Part shown: positions 37,396 through 46,463 of the stretch, piece by piece
Layout: every line of letters begins with the position of its first letter
How positions within the stretch are numbered: the stretch's first letter is position 1
Assembly: GCF_019331735.1 (NCBI RefSeq)
Contig: NZ_JAHBBH010000005.1
Span: 80,655 to 144,654 of the forward strand
Reading direction: 5' to 3'
DNA length: 64,000 nucleotides
DNA from: Bifidobacterium miconis
GTDB taxonomy: Bacteria > Actinomycetota > Actinomycetes > Actinomycetales > Bifidobacteriaceae
Program-made: the position numbers and the translations under genes
Notes under the pieces: generated by a model
Told to the model about the DNA's origin: nothing
Seen by the model: the letters and a program-made list of their open reading frames with translations, nothing else
Databases searched by the model: none

Positions 37396-38391
37396 ATGGC
37401 GAAACGAATCGTATTGGCTGACCCGCGCGGCTTTTGCGCGGGCGTGGATCGGGCGATTCTCACCGTGCAGACGATTCTCAAGGCCGCCGGCGCGCCGCGC
37501 GAGGACGGCCTGCCGCCCGTGTACGTGCGCCGCCAGATCGTGCACAACAAGCACGTCGTCGAGGACTTGGCCGAACAGGGCGCCGTGTTCGTGCAGGAAC
37601 TCGCCGAAATCCCGGACGAGGCCGCCGCCGCGGGCATTCCGATCGTGTTCTCCGCGCACGGCGTGTCGCCCGCGGTCAAGGCCGAGGCCGCCGCGCGCGG
37701 CATGCACGTCGTGGACGCCACCTGCCCGCTGGTGAGCAAGGTGCACCGCGAAGTGCTGCGCTTCGTGCGCGAAGGATACGAGATCGTCTACATCGGCCAC
37801 AAGGGCCACGACGAGGCCGTCGGCGTGGTGGGGGAGAGCCCCGAGCACGTGCATCTGATCGAACACGCCGGCGACGTGGACTCGCTTGATTTCACGCCGG
37901 ACACGAAGCTCGTGCTGCTGAGCCAGACCACGCTGAGCATCGACGAGACGGCCGGCACGATCGCCGCGCTCAAGGCCCGCTTCCCGTGGATCAAGGAACC
38001 GCCCAGCTCCGACATCTGCTACGCGACGTCGAACCGGCAGGCCGCGGTCAAGCTCGTCGCCGAACAGTCCGATTGCGTGGTGATCGTCGGCTCCGCGAAC
38101 TCGTCGAACTCGGTGCGACTGATGGAGGTCGCGCAGGACGCGCTCGGCTTGCGCGGCACCGCGCACCGCGTCGACGACGCGAGTGAAATGGACGCGGCAT
38201 GGTTCGACGGCGTCGAAGCCGTGGGCGTCTCGTCCGGCGCGTCCGTGCCCGACGAACTCGTCTCCGGCGTGATCGACGCACTGCGCGGCCGCGGATTCAC
38301 CGAGGTCACCGCCGTCGAAACCATCAAGGAAAACATGCACTTCGTGTTGCCGGCTGAGCTTCGCAGCCGGCAGCCTTCGCGTGCGCAATAG
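37396..38391 (+). CDS. ispH: 4-hydroxy-3-methylbut-2-enyl diphosphate reductase
   Basis: IspH makes IPP and DMAPP in the last step of the MEP isoprenoid pathway. The 331 residues hold the three cluster cysteines in DPRGFCAGVDRA, DATCPLVSKVH and DICYATSNRQ. ATG 37396 is chosen because AGGAAAGG lies 8 nt upstream; GTG 37393 and ATG 37363 are in frame. The final residues (about LRSRQPSRAQ) are encoded by an intergenic-type repeat that begins inside the gene. Confidence 0.95.
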   Translation: MAKRIVLADPRGFCAGVDRAILTVQTILKAAGAPREDGLPPVYVRRQIVHNKHVVEDLAEQGAVFVQELAEIPDEAAAAGIPIVFSAHGVSPAVKAEAAARGMHVVDATCPLVSKVHREVLRFVREGYEIVYIGHKGHDEAVGVVGESPEHVHLIEHAGDVDSLDFTPDTKLVLLSQTTLSIDETAGTIAALKARFPWIKEPPSSDICYATSNRQAAVKLVAEQSDCVVIVGSANSSNSVRLMEVAQDALGLRGTAHRVDDASEMDAAWFDGVEAVGVSSGASVPDELVSGVIDALRGRGFTEVTAVETIKENMHFVLPAELRSRQPSRAQ

Positions 38392-38494
38392 CGCGCACGC
38401 TCACTTCGCCTACGGGAAGCACACTGTGCTTCCCTCTTAACGGCTCAGCTGGCGGAAATCCGCCGGCAACCTTCGCGTGCGCAATAGCGCGCAC
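38374..38494. repeat. 25-bp direct repeat overlapping the ispH end
   Basis: CCTTCGCGTGCGCAATAGCG plus CGCAC occurs at 38374-38398 and again at 38470-38494, 96 bp apart. The unit folds into a small hairpin, GTGCGC...GCGCAC. The first copy supplies the ispH stop codon. Other short stems (GCCGGCTGAGCTTCGCAGCCGGC at about 38349, GGAAGCACACTGTGCTTCC at about 38415) fill the spacer. Confidence 0.75.
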
Positions 38495-38506
38495 AAGTGT
38501 CACAGG

Positions 38507-38556
38507 AGCTCCCTCTGACGAGGGAGCTGTCACGGCTTCAGCCGTGACTGAGGGAG
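38507..38556 (+). repeat. Double-hairpin repeat element, single copy
   Basis: Hairpin one is AGCTCCCT-CTGACG-AGGGAGCT (38507-38528). Hairpin two is GTCACGGC-TTCA-GCCGTGAC (38529-38548), directly next to it, followed by TGAGGGAG. It has the same architecture as the elements at 24629 and 45111, and probably ends transcription between convergent ispH and the YbaK gene. Confidence 0.8.
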
Positions 38557-38586
38557 AGACCGGAGCCGCATACGCTGTTGACCTGT

Positions 38587-39096
38587 TTACCACGTGCCGA
38601 TGGGCGCGGCGACCGCGTCGAGCACCTTGAGCAGGTCCTCGGGCGCGATGCCGATCGAAAAGCCGCGCTTGCCGCCCGACAGCAGGATTCGGTCGTACTG
38701 CAGCGCGCTCTCGTCGAGCACGGTCTTGTGATGCACCTTCTGGCCGAGCGGCGAAATGCCGCCGACCACATACCCCGATTCACGCATGGCGACCTTCGGA
38801 TCGGCCATCGCCGCCTTCTTGGCGCCCACCGCCGCGGCCAAAGCCTTCAGATCCATGTGCCCGCTGACCGGCACCACGCCCACCACGCGTTCGGAACCCG
38901 TGTCGGCCATAAGCGTCTTGAACACCTGATGCTCGTCGAATCCAAGCTTCGTGGCCGCCTCCACGCCGTACCCGTCATCCATGTGATCGTTGGAATGCTC
39001 GTACTCGTACGTTTCGAACGGCACGCCCGCCTTCTCCAGCTGCACGGTCGCCGGAGTCGAGCCCTTGCCTTTCTCGTTCTTCGATTTCTTGCCCAT
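38587..39096 (-). CDS. ybaK: Cys-tRNA(Pro)/Cys-tRNA(Cys) deacylase YbaK/EbsC
   Basis: This 169-residue trans-editing domain protein hydrolyses Cys mischarged on tRNA(Pro). The QVFKTLMAD segment near residue 57 holds the conserved lysine, and VVGGISPLGQK is the GxxSPxG motif. The N-terminal dozen residues are Lys-rich. It lies alone between a repeat and the GH51 gene. Confidence 0.92.
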   Translation of the reverse strand: MGKKSKNEKGKGSTPATVQLEKAGVPFETYEYEHSNDHMDDGYGVEAATKLGFDEHQVFKTLMADTGSERVVGVVPVSGHMDLKALAAAVGAKKAAMADPKVAMRESGYVVGGISPLGQKVHHKTVLDESALQYDRILLSGGKRGFSIGIAPEDLLKVLDAVAAPIGTW

Positions 39097-39195
39097 GTCG
39101 CCCCATCATACGACGCCGTCCCGGCTTGCGCGGGCTGAGGGCCGCAAACGCATCGTCAATACGGTTCGATGCGGCCCTCAACCCAAGCTCGCCGG

Positions 39196-41799
39196 TCAGC
39201 GGACACGCAGCATGTGGAAGGAATGGGGGCCGACGGTCAAAGACACCGTGCCGTCCGCGTCGATGCCGACGAGACGGGTGTGCGGGCGCACCCGTTCCGG
39301 CGCGTCGAAGTCGTTTTCGGCGTCAAGCGGCACGTCCGCGATCGATTCGACCACGGCCTGCCGTGCGCCGGCGCAACGATGGCCGTCCGCCGGGGAATCG
39401 CCGTCCGCGGCCGTGTCATCGGCGTGCGGGAAACGGACAGCCACCGGCTGCGACGCGTCGGTCACGTTGACGAGCTTGACGATCGTCTCGCCGGTCGTCT
39501 CGTCACGCACCGCCGAATAGTAGAGCGGTCGCGGGTCGGAGCGCTTGAACGTGTGGTCGAAGATCGGCGTGTCGTCGATCCAGCCGCGCACGCGCGAGCC
39601 GTCGACCGACAGTCGGCAGCGGTAGGCGACGCCCCGCTCGGTGACGACGTGCGAGTTCGTCGTGCACAGGCCGCCGTTGGTGACGCCGTGCAGTCCGCAC
39701 AGCCGCTGCCAGCCGTTGATGTAGAACCGCAGCAGGTTCCGGTCGTCGTGCATGGCGAAGTCGAGGCCGAACCCGTACTTGCCGTTCAGCTCGTCGCGCA
39801 GTTCGCCGTTGCGGCGCGTGAACGTAAACTCGACCGTGTACGAGTCGGCGGGCACGCTGCCGCAGTCGCGTATCGCATGATCGGCGTCGATCGTGAAATC
39901 GTCGTCGCGCAGCAGCACGTCGCCGTTCTCGTCGCGCACCGTGAACCCGGCGACGTCGACGCGCGCGTGCGTCGTGGTCATGCGCAGCAATCCTGCCAGC
40001 GACAGTGGTTCCGGCTCGGTCGTTGGCGTCGGCATGTCGTCGCTCGCGGCGAGCAGCTGCGTGCCCTGACCGGTCATGAACATGCGTTGCACCCAATAGC
40101 TCGGCGTGCCGAACGCGCGCGTGCCGTCGAAGTAGATCATGTCCGGATCCCAGTTGCGGTAGGCGACGTTGCACAGCATCGGCGCATAGCAGGCGAGCCC
40201 GATGCCGGGCGCCTTTTCCACGCCGGTCAGGAACGCGGCCTCCGCCAACGCGTTCCGCCACGCCTTGCCGCACGACGCGTATTCGCCGAGGAACGCGCGC
40301 GGCCAGCCCTCGTCCGCGCGGTAGGAGGCGTAGCGGTCGACGTTCGCGACGAACCATTCGGGCGAGTGATAGAAATGTTCGTCCATGAACGAAGTGCCGG
40401 TCTTCGCTGCATCGGCCCAAATTTGGGCCTCCTGCTCGCCTCCGATCGAGGGGCCGGCCGAACCAATGAGCCGGATGTCGGGGTACCGTTCGCGCACGGC
40501 CTTGGCCATGATGTCGTAGCGTTCGTAGAATTCGCTGCCCGTCTCCTCGTTGCCGATGCCGAGGTACTTCAGGCGGAAGCTGCCCGGGTGACCCATGCTC
40601 GCGCGCACGGAACCCCAACGCGAATCGGCCGGCCCGTTGGCGAATTCGATCAGGTCGAGCACCTCGTCGACCCACTCCTGCATGTCCTCGATCGGCGTGG
40701 CCTCGAGATTGTGCGGATCCCAGCCGCCGGCGATCACCGGCAGCGGCTCCGCGCCGATGTCCTCGCAGAACTGGAAGAACTCGAAGTAGCCGAGCCCGAA
40801 CGTGCTGTTGTAGTTCCAGCTGTTGCGCCGAGCCGGACGCTGTTCGACCGGTCCGACCGTGTTTTTCCAACGGTAGATGCTGTCGCGGTCGTCCGCGTCC
40901 AGCGATCCGATGTGCATGACGCACCCGCCGGGGAAGCGCATGAACTTCGGCTTCATGTCGGCGATGAGCTGCGCGACGTCGCGGCGCATGCCGTTCGGGC
41001 GGTTCCTGAACGTGCGCGCGGGGAACAGGGAGACCATGTCGAGCGAGACGTGGCACGGCGCGTCGAACATCAGCGTGAGCCGGCCAGCCGGATCGACGCG
41101 GTCGTCGGCATCGGCGTTCGCGCGGCGTCGATCGTCACCGTCGTTCTGCATGCCGGCGCCCGCGCGTTCTCCGTCGCGTCCGCTGATGAACGCGGTGACG
41201 GTGCCCTCGACGCGCGTCCACGCGCCGTACGCTTCGGCCGGGATCGGCAGCACGGTTTCGCCGTACGTTTCCGTGCCGTCCGCGTTCTCCAGCCAGACGA
41301 TGATCGAAATCGGCTCGTCGTTGTTGTTGCGGTCGGTGCGTGCATTGCCGTGCGCGGGGGAGCCGTCAAGCCGCACTTGGCAGGAGAACCGGTATTTCTC
41401 GCCGTCGCGCACGGGGATGCCGTCGCCGTAGCCGAGGTTGGAGATGCCGGCGCCGTCGCCGCAGCGGATGACGTCGAGCCGTGCGTAGTGACGGTTGCGT
41501 TCGTTGAGCGGATGCGCGTCGTCGACGTGCAGGCCGACGATCGCGTCGCCGCGCTGCACCTTGCGCCATGCGGTGAGCGCCGTATAGGACGCGTTGTCGA
41601 TTGGATCGAATTCGAACGACCTGTTGCGCACGAGCTCGCCGTACAGGCCGCCGTCGGCCGCGTGGTTGAGGTCCTCGAAGAATACGCCGAACAGGTCGCC
41701 CTGGTTTTTGATCGGCGTGTCGCGCACGTCGACGGTGATCGGGACGCGCTCGGTTGCGGCCTGTTTGCTGGGTTCGGGCGCCGCGTTGCGCTGGGTCAT
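39196..41799 (-). CDS. GH51 alpha-L-arabinofuranosidase
   Basis: This 867-residue enzyme is longer than the usual 500-residue intracellular GH51 because of an N-terminal beta-rich region (about 25-250) and a C-terminal lectin/CBM-like region. Catalytic residues are E418 in GIGNEETG (acid/base) and E506 in FLGEYAS (nucleophile). There is no signal peptide, so it should act on imported arabino-oligosaccharides. An AAAGGAG site precedes ATG 41799. It is divergent from the lipoprotein at 41981 and shares an operator-rich spacer with it. Confidence 0.92.
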   Translation of the reverse strand: MTQRNAAPEPSKQAATERVPITVDVRDTPIKNQGDLFGVFFEDLNHAADGGLYGELVRNRSFEFDPIDNASYTALTAWRKVQRGDAIVGLHVDDAHPLNERNRHYARLDVIRCGDGAGISNLGYGDGIPVRDGEKYRFSCQVRLDGSPAHGNARTDRNNNDEPISIIVWLENADGTETYGETVLPIPAEAYGAWTRVEGTVTAFISGRDGERAGAGMQNDGDDRRRANADADDRVDPAGRLTLMFDAPCHVSLDMVSLFPARTFRNRPNGMRRDVAQLIADMKPKFMRFPGGCVMHIGSLDADDRDSIYRWKNTVGPVEQRPARRNSWNYNSTFGLGYFEFFQFCEDIGAEPLPVIAGGWDPHNLEATPIEDMQEWVDEVLDLIEFANGPADSRWGSVRASMGHPGSFRLKYLGIGNEETGSEFYERYDIMAKAVRERYPDIRLIGSAGPSIGGEQEAQIWADAAKTGTSFMDEHFYHSPEWFVANVDRYASYRADEGWPRAFLGEYASCGKAWRNALAEAAFLTGVEKAPGIGLACYAPMLCNVAYRNWDPDMIYFDGTRAFGTPSYWVQRMFMTGQGTQLLAASDDMPTPTTEPEPLSLAGLLRMTTTHARVDVAGFTVRDENGDVLLRDDDFTIDADHAIRDCGSVPADSYTVEFTFTRRNGELRDELNGKYGFGLDFAMHDDRNLLRFYINGWQRLCGLHGVTNGGLCTTNSHVVTERGVAYRCRLSVDGSRVRGWIDDTPIFDHTFKRSDPRPLYYSAVRDETTGETIVKLVNVTDASQPVAVRFPHADDTAADGDSPADGHRCAGARQAVVESIADVPLDAENDFDAPERVRPHTRLVGIDADGTVSLTVGPHSFHMLRVR

Positions 41800-41872
41800 G
41801 GTGTGGTCTCCTTTGCTTGGCCGGCGGGTTGACTCGTGTCACGATTTGCGTTTCGCCGACCGTCGGTTTATG

Positions 41873-41902
41873 ATATCGATATGAATTTTATATCGATATG
41901 AA
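41873..41902. promoter_or_regulatory. Twin LacI-type operators between GH51 and the binding-protein gene
   Basis: ATATCGATATGAA occurs twice (41873-41885 and 41890-41902), 17 bp apart. Each core ATATCGATAT is a perfect palindrome with a central CG, as LacI-family sites have. The regulator is probably the LacI protein at 43804. Confidence 0.65.
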
Positions 41903-41980
41903 CGCGATGCAAAATTCACAACACGCCGGACCGGCTCGACGGAGGAGCCGGCGCGACGCCCAACGACGAACAAAGGACAC

Positions 41981-43573
41981 ATGATGAGGAAGTCATATTC
42001 GACGGCGAAGAAAACCATCGCGGCCATCAGCGCGGCCGCCTGCCTGACCGGACTCGCGGCCTGCGGCGAAGACAGCAAGACCGACGCCAACGGCAAGCCG
42101 ATCGTCACCGTGCAGATCATCAAGCGATCGCCCATGATCGCGATCAGCAAAATGAAGTATGCCAAGGACCTCGAGAAAGCCTGCGATTGCACAATCCAAT
42201 GGCGCGAGGCATCCGAAAACGCGTGGAGTCAGCAGAAGACGGCGTCCCTTGCGGCCAGCGAGGTCGCGGACCTGACCATCTGGGGCTACAGCAACCAGGA
42301 TCTGGCGAAGTACCCGCTGTTCGAAGATCTGTCGGATGATCTCGACAAGATGCCCAATGTTCAGGAATACTTCAAGGAATCCGAAGCATCGCGTCGCTTC
42401 GCCACTGATCTCAATGGCCATATCTGGCAGATCCCCTCCAATGCGGGCAATTCTCCGGCCGCCCTTGCCGGAGGCCAGTTCATGCGCATCAACAAGACAT
42501 GGCTCGACAAGCTCGGCCTTGAAGTACCCCGCACCTGGGACGAACTGACCGCCGTGCTCAAGGCGTTCAAGACGCAGGATCCGAACGGCAACGGCGAAGC
42601 CGACGAGATTCCGTTCAGCCCGCACGCGCTCGGCACCACCGGTTTTGGCTGGTACGACAGCTTCCTGTTGCTCAACTCCACCGGCATCACCACTCAGTTC
42701 TTCAGCACCGGCACGCAGGGCCTGTACTCCAAGGACGGCAAGGTCGGCAACTTCATGCAGACCGACAACTTCCGTCGCGTCATCGAGTATTACCACTCGC
42801 TCGTCGAGCAGGGACTGGTCCCGCAGAACGCCATGACCAAGGACGATTCCACGTGGAGCGGCGAAGTTGGCGGCGACACTGCCCGCGTCGGTGTCTCCTT
42901 CGGTTGGGAGGTGTCCGACTTCGGCAAGAACATCGACCAGTACATCACCATGCGCGTGCCCAAGGAAAGCGCCTCCACGCCGGATTCCGATGTCACGTGG
43001 GAGGCGCCGGTCGCCGACGTGTACAACGGCGCCGCCGTGTCGGCCAACGCCAAGAACAAGGACGCCGCGTTCAAGATCATCAACGCCATGCTTGACCCGG
43101 ATCTGACCATCGAAGGCTACTACGGCGACATGGGCACCTACGTCACCAAGGAAGGGGAGAACAAGTACTCCGTTCCGGAGAAAACCTTCGCCGACACGTC
43201 CGTCACCTATGGTCTGGCCGATCGCACCCTGGCATGGATGCGTCCCGACTTCACCGTTGGCGGCCCGGGCATGGCCTCCAGCGAACGTGCGATCAAGGCC
43301 GCCGAGGTGTATGCCCCCGACCAGAAGAACATCGGCGAGGGCGATACCATCCCGCAGTGGGTCACCCCGAGCTCCGACGATCAGACCACCATCTCCAACA
43401 TCAACACGCCGCTGTTCTCGTACGCCATGCCGGTCATCGCCAAGTGGATCTCGCAGGGAGGTCTCGACGACGCTTCGTGGAATGAGTTCCAGAAGAATCT
43501 GAAGACGCTGCAGATCGACGATGTTGTCAAGATCTACCAGAAGTGGGTCGACACGTACGCCAAGCAGAACTGA
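41981..43573 (+). CDS. Orphan ABC sugar-binding lipoprotein
   Basis: This 530-residue family-1 solute-binding protein has a lipoprotein signal with lipobox TGLAAC. It is of the LipO-like large class. No permease is adjacent, so it must use permeases coded elsewhere or a remnant system. AAAGGA is 3 nt before ATG 41981 and 6 nt before ATG 41984, so the second ATG may be the true start. The shared spacer with GH51 suggests arabinose-containing sugars as ligand. Confidence 0.88.
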   Translation: MMRKSYSTAKKTIAAISAAACLTGLAACGEDSKTDANGKPIVTVQIIKRSPMIAISKMKYAKDLEKACDCTIQWREASENAWSQQKTASLAASEVADLTIWGYSNQDLAKYPLFEDLSDDLDKMPNVQEYFKESEASRRFATDLNGHIWQIPSNAGNSPAALAGGQFMRINKTWLDKLGLEVPRTWDELTAVLKAFKTQDPNGNGEADEIPFSPHALGTTGFGWYDSFLLLNSTGITTQFFSTGTQGLYSKDGKVGNFMQTDNFRRVIEYYHSLVEQGLVPQNAMTKDDSTWSGEVGGDTARVGVSFGWEVSDFGKNIDQYITMRVPKESASTPDSDVTWEAPVADVYNGAAVSANAKNKDAAFKIINAMLDPDLTIEGYYGDMGTYVTKEGENKYSVPEKTFADTSVTYGLADRTLAWMRPDFTVGGPGMASSERAIKAAEVYAPDQKNIGEGDTIPQWVTPSSDDQTTISNINTPLFSYAMPVIAKWISQGGLDDASWNEFQKNLKTLQIDDVVKIYQKWVDTYAKQN

Positions 43574-43580
43574 CGACGTG

Positions 43581-43620
43581 GTCCGGTTTATCGGTCACCC
43601 TCTCAACCGGTAATCCGGAC
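43581..43620 (+). terminator. Imperfect hairpin after the binding-protein gene
   Basis: GTCCGGTTTATCGGT pairs with ACCGGTAATCCGGAC (13 of 15 pairs counting wobble) around a 10-nt loop, 7 nt after the stop. It probably terminates or attenuates before the LacI gene. Confidence 0.55.
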
Positions 43621-43803
43621 TATAACGAACGCAAACAGACTCGGCCTTCCGACCCGGGAGGTGCACCTGCCGGAATGCCGTGGACGATTCCGTTCCTTTC
43701 TCGTTCACGGCGATTCCGGAGCTGTGCCGTCACAGGTCGGAAGGCCCTTACAATAGGGGATTGTTTGCCGAAAGCAAGCCCCGATCACACAAAGGCGGTA
43801 CTC

Positions 43804-44826
43804 ATGGTCACGTTCAAGGATGTCGCAAAAGAAGCCGGAGTCTCTCCGGCGACCGTGTCCTACGCATTGCGCGGCGGAGAACATGTCTCCAAGCACACCA
43901 TGGACAAGGTCGTGGCCGCCGCGCAGAAGCTCGGCTACGTCGCCAATCCGTCCGCTCGGTCCCTGCGCCGCGGCCGCACCAACGTGATCGACATCGTCGT
44001 GCATGAGCTCGACGTGCCGTACTTCTACTCGCGTCTGTCCGACGTGGCGTCCGACGTGATCCGCGAAGCCGGCTATCAGGCCGTTGTATTGAAAACCGGC
44101 ATGGATACGGACAACGTGAGCGCCGCCGTCAGCTCCATCTCCAACCAGTACTGTGACGGCGTGATCCTCAACCCGTCCGGACTGCCCGCGCAGGAGATCA
44201 AGCGGCTGAGCGTGAACCGACCCGTCGTGTTGCTCGACGAAGCACACGCCAAGCCCGTGCTTGATACGGTGATGACGCCGAACGAGGAAGGCGTCACGGC
44301 CGCGACCCGGCACATGATCGAACGCGGATGCCGCAATCTGCTATTCGTCGGCGGAGGACGGGCCGAGCTCGATAGTTATGCGGAAGGCTCACGCGACACC
44401 GGCCCGGCCCGCACGCACGCGTTCCGGCAGACGCTGCTGGACGCCGGACTGCCATGCGACGATGCGCGCCTGATTCCCGCCGGCTGGTGGACCGATCCCG
44501 GACTTGACGCCGCGCATCACATCGTCGATTCCGGCATCTCGTTCGACGGCGTGGTATGCGCGACCGACTCGATTGCGCTGGGCCTGATCCGCGGATTCGC
44601 CGACCGCGGCGTGCACGTGCCCGACGATGCGCTCGTCATCGGCTTCGACGGCATTTCCGTGGGCCGGTGGACTGTGCCGAGCATCAGCACCGTCGAGGTC
44701 GACATGACCGATCTCGTGCACAAGGCCATGAACATGCTCGTCTCGCGCATCGAAGGCACCTACGACGGCGAACCGCGCCGCCAAACCGCCTCCTTCCGTC
44801 TCCTCGAACGAGAATCCACCCGATAA
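43804..44826 (+). CDS. LacI-family transcriptional regulator
   Basis: This 340-residue repressor has an N-terminal helix-turn-helix and hinge (VTFKDVAKEAGVSPATVSYAL to NPSARSLRRGRTN) and a periplasmic-binding-like sensor. ATG 43804 follows AAAGGCGG. A -10 box TACAAT at 43749-43754 gives the gene its own promoter. It is the likely controller of the GH51 and lipoprotein genes via the ATATCGATAT sites. The inducer is unknown. Confidence 0.93.
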   Translation: MVTFKDVAKEAGVSPATVSYALRGGEHVSKHTMDKVVAAAQKLGYVANPSARSLRRGRTNVIDIVVHELDVPYFYSRLSDVASDVIREAGYQAVVLKTGMDTDNVSAAVSSISNQYCDGVILNPSGLPAQEIKRLSVNRPVVLLDEAHAKPVLDTVMTPNEEGVTAATRHMIERGCRNLLFVGGGRAELDSYAEGSRDTGPARTHAFRQTLLDAGLPCDDARLIPAGWWTDPGLDAAHHIVDSGISFDGVVCATDSIALGLIRGFADRGVHVPDDALVIGFDGISVGRWTVPSISTVEVDMTDLVHKAMNMLVSRIEGTYDGEPRRQTASFRLLERESTR

Positions 44827-44934
44827 GCACTTTTCCGCCATCGAGATACGGCCTTCGTCCGGCTCGGCAAGGTCGTGAATCAATGGGGCTCTTCGCATTT
44901 TGGTGTGTACGGGCGTTGTCCCGGTGGTGTTGGA

Positions 44935-45206
44935 ATCACGCTGTCGCGTGATGCTGTATTGTCATGGGATTGCGCGATAGCGCAATCCCAGCATCGCGCT
45001 GCCGCGCGATGAACACGGCATTGCGCTCGCGCGCAATACCATATTCCCAGCGGCGGCTCGGCCGCCGCGCTTGCCAGTGTTCAACGCACTATGATGCTGG
45101 CGGAGCCTCGGCCCCCTCAGCTGAGGGGGCTGTCAGCCGCAGGCTGACTGGGGGAGCGTCGCGGCGCTACGCGCCGCCAACAACACAGTATCGCGCGCAG
45201 CGCGAT
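44935..45206. repeat. Array of about nine short hairpins including a double-hairpin element
   Basis: The 540-bp gap after the LacI gene has no gene. Stems lie at 44935-44952, 44965-44990 (11-bp perfect), 44992-45011, 45020-45037, 45050-45068, 45111-45130 (GCCCCCTCAGCTGAGGGGGC), 45133-45147, 45161-45177 and 45190-45206. Stems six and seven form the same double-hairpin unit as 24629 and 38507. Several others share the core TTGCGC...GCGCAA. Confidence 0.7.
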
Positions 45207-45291
45207 TCCGATACCTCGGACCGCACGACTTATACACAGCAAAATGCGAAGAGCCATCAATGGCTGATGAACGTGTGCCGCGGATGCAAAA

Positions 45292-45327
45292 AAAGGGAGC
45301 CCTTCCAATTGCGGAAGGGCTCCCTTT
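45292..45327. terminator. Strong terminator of gap
   Basis: A 15-bp perfect stem AAAGGGAGCCCTTCC / GGAAGGGCTCCCTTT with a 6-nt loop has seven A residues on its left (T tract for the minus-strand gap gene). Confidence 0.92.
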
Positions 45328-45366
45328 CAGTGGTCCTTATGAACCTAGCGGCCTAGCCGCGGCGGT

Positions 45367-46425
45367 TCACTCGGAGATCTCGGCGAAGTACTCGAGGGTG
45401 CGGACCATGTTGGAGGTGAAGCCGTACTCGTTGTCGTAGAAGGCGACGGTACGAGCCATGGTCACGCCGTCAACGGTGTTGACGTCGGTCTGGGTCGGAT
45501 CGAAGACGCCACCGTGGGTGTCGCCGATGATGTCGCCGGAGACGATGCCATCCTCGTTGTAGCCGTAGTACGGGGTGTCGGAGAAGGCGGCCTTGAACGC
45601 GGCGTTGATCTCGTCGACGGTGGTCTCTTTCTCAAGCACGGTGGTCAGCTCGGTGATGGAGCCGTCCGGGACCTGAACGCGCTGGGCGTGGCCCTGCAGC
45701 TTGCCGTTGACCTCCGGCACGACCTTGCCGATGGCCTTGGCGGCACCGGTGGAGTGCGGGATGGTGTTGATCGTGGCGGCGCGCAGGTCGCGGCCGGACT
45801 TCTTGCCGCGCGGGCCGTCGAGGATCATCTGGGTGCCGGTGAAGGCGTGCACGGTGGTCATGAAGCCAACCTTGATGCCCCACTTGTCGTTGAGCAGCTT
45901 GACCATGGCGGCCATGGAGTTGGTGGTGCAGGAGCCGGCGGACACGATGTTGTCGGAGGCCTTCAGGATCTCGTGGTTCACGCCGAACACGACGGTCGGG
46001 GTGGTGGCGTCCTTGGCCGGAGCGGAGATGAGGACCTTCTTGGCACCGGCGTTCAGGTGGGCCTGGGACTTCTCAGCGGAGGTGTAGAAGCCGGTGCACT
46101 CGAGGACGAACTCGACGCCGTCATTCTTGACCCACGGGATGTTGTTCGCATCCGGCTCGGCGTACACCGGGTACTCCTTGCCATCAACCACGATGGCGGA
46201 GTCGGTGGCCTTGACGTCGACCGGGGTGCCGTCGGCGTGCTTGAAGGTGCCGTGAGTGGAGTCGTACTTCAGCAGGTAGGCGAGAGCGGACGGGGAAGTC
46301 AGATCGTTGATGGCGGTGACTTCGATGTCGGCGGCCTCGCCGCCCTTCTGCTGCAGGTCAAAGATGCGGCGGAAGGCAAGACGACCGATACGACCGAAAC
46401 CGTTGATACCAATCTTAACTGTCAT
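45367..46425 (-). CDS. gap: Glyceraldehyde-3-phosphate dehydrogenase, type I
   Basis: Gap oxidises glyceraldehyde 3-phosphate to 1,3-bisphosphoglycerate with NAD, the common lower-glycolysis step after the bifid shunt. The 352 residues have the NAD-binding VKIGINGFGRIGR and the catalytic Cys166 in SAGSCTTNS. Codons are strongly biased, as for a highly expressed gene. AGGGAG precedes ATG 46425; upstream in-frame codons are discarded. Strong promoter and terminator frame the gene. Confidence 0.98.
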   Translation of the reverse strand: MTVKIGINGFGRIGRLAFRRIFDLQQKGGEAADIEVTAINDLTSPSALAYLLKYDSTHGTFKHADGTPVDVKATDSAIVVDGKEYPVYAEPDANNIPWVKNDGVEFVLECTGFYTSAEKSQAHLNAGAKKVLISAPAKDATTPTVVFGVNHEILKASDNIVSAGSCTTNSMAAMVKLLNDKWGIKVGFMTTVHAFTGTQMILDGPRGKKSGRDLRAATINTIPHSTGAAKAIGKVVPEVNGKLQGHAQRVQVPDGSITELTTVLEKETTVDEINAAFKAAFSDTPYYGYNEDGIVSGDIIGDTHGGVFDPTQTDVNTVDGVTMARTVAFYDNEYGFTSNMVRTLEYFAEISE

Positions 46426-46463
46426 GTAATTCTCCCTTGTAGGGTGACCCCGCGCATGCCTAG

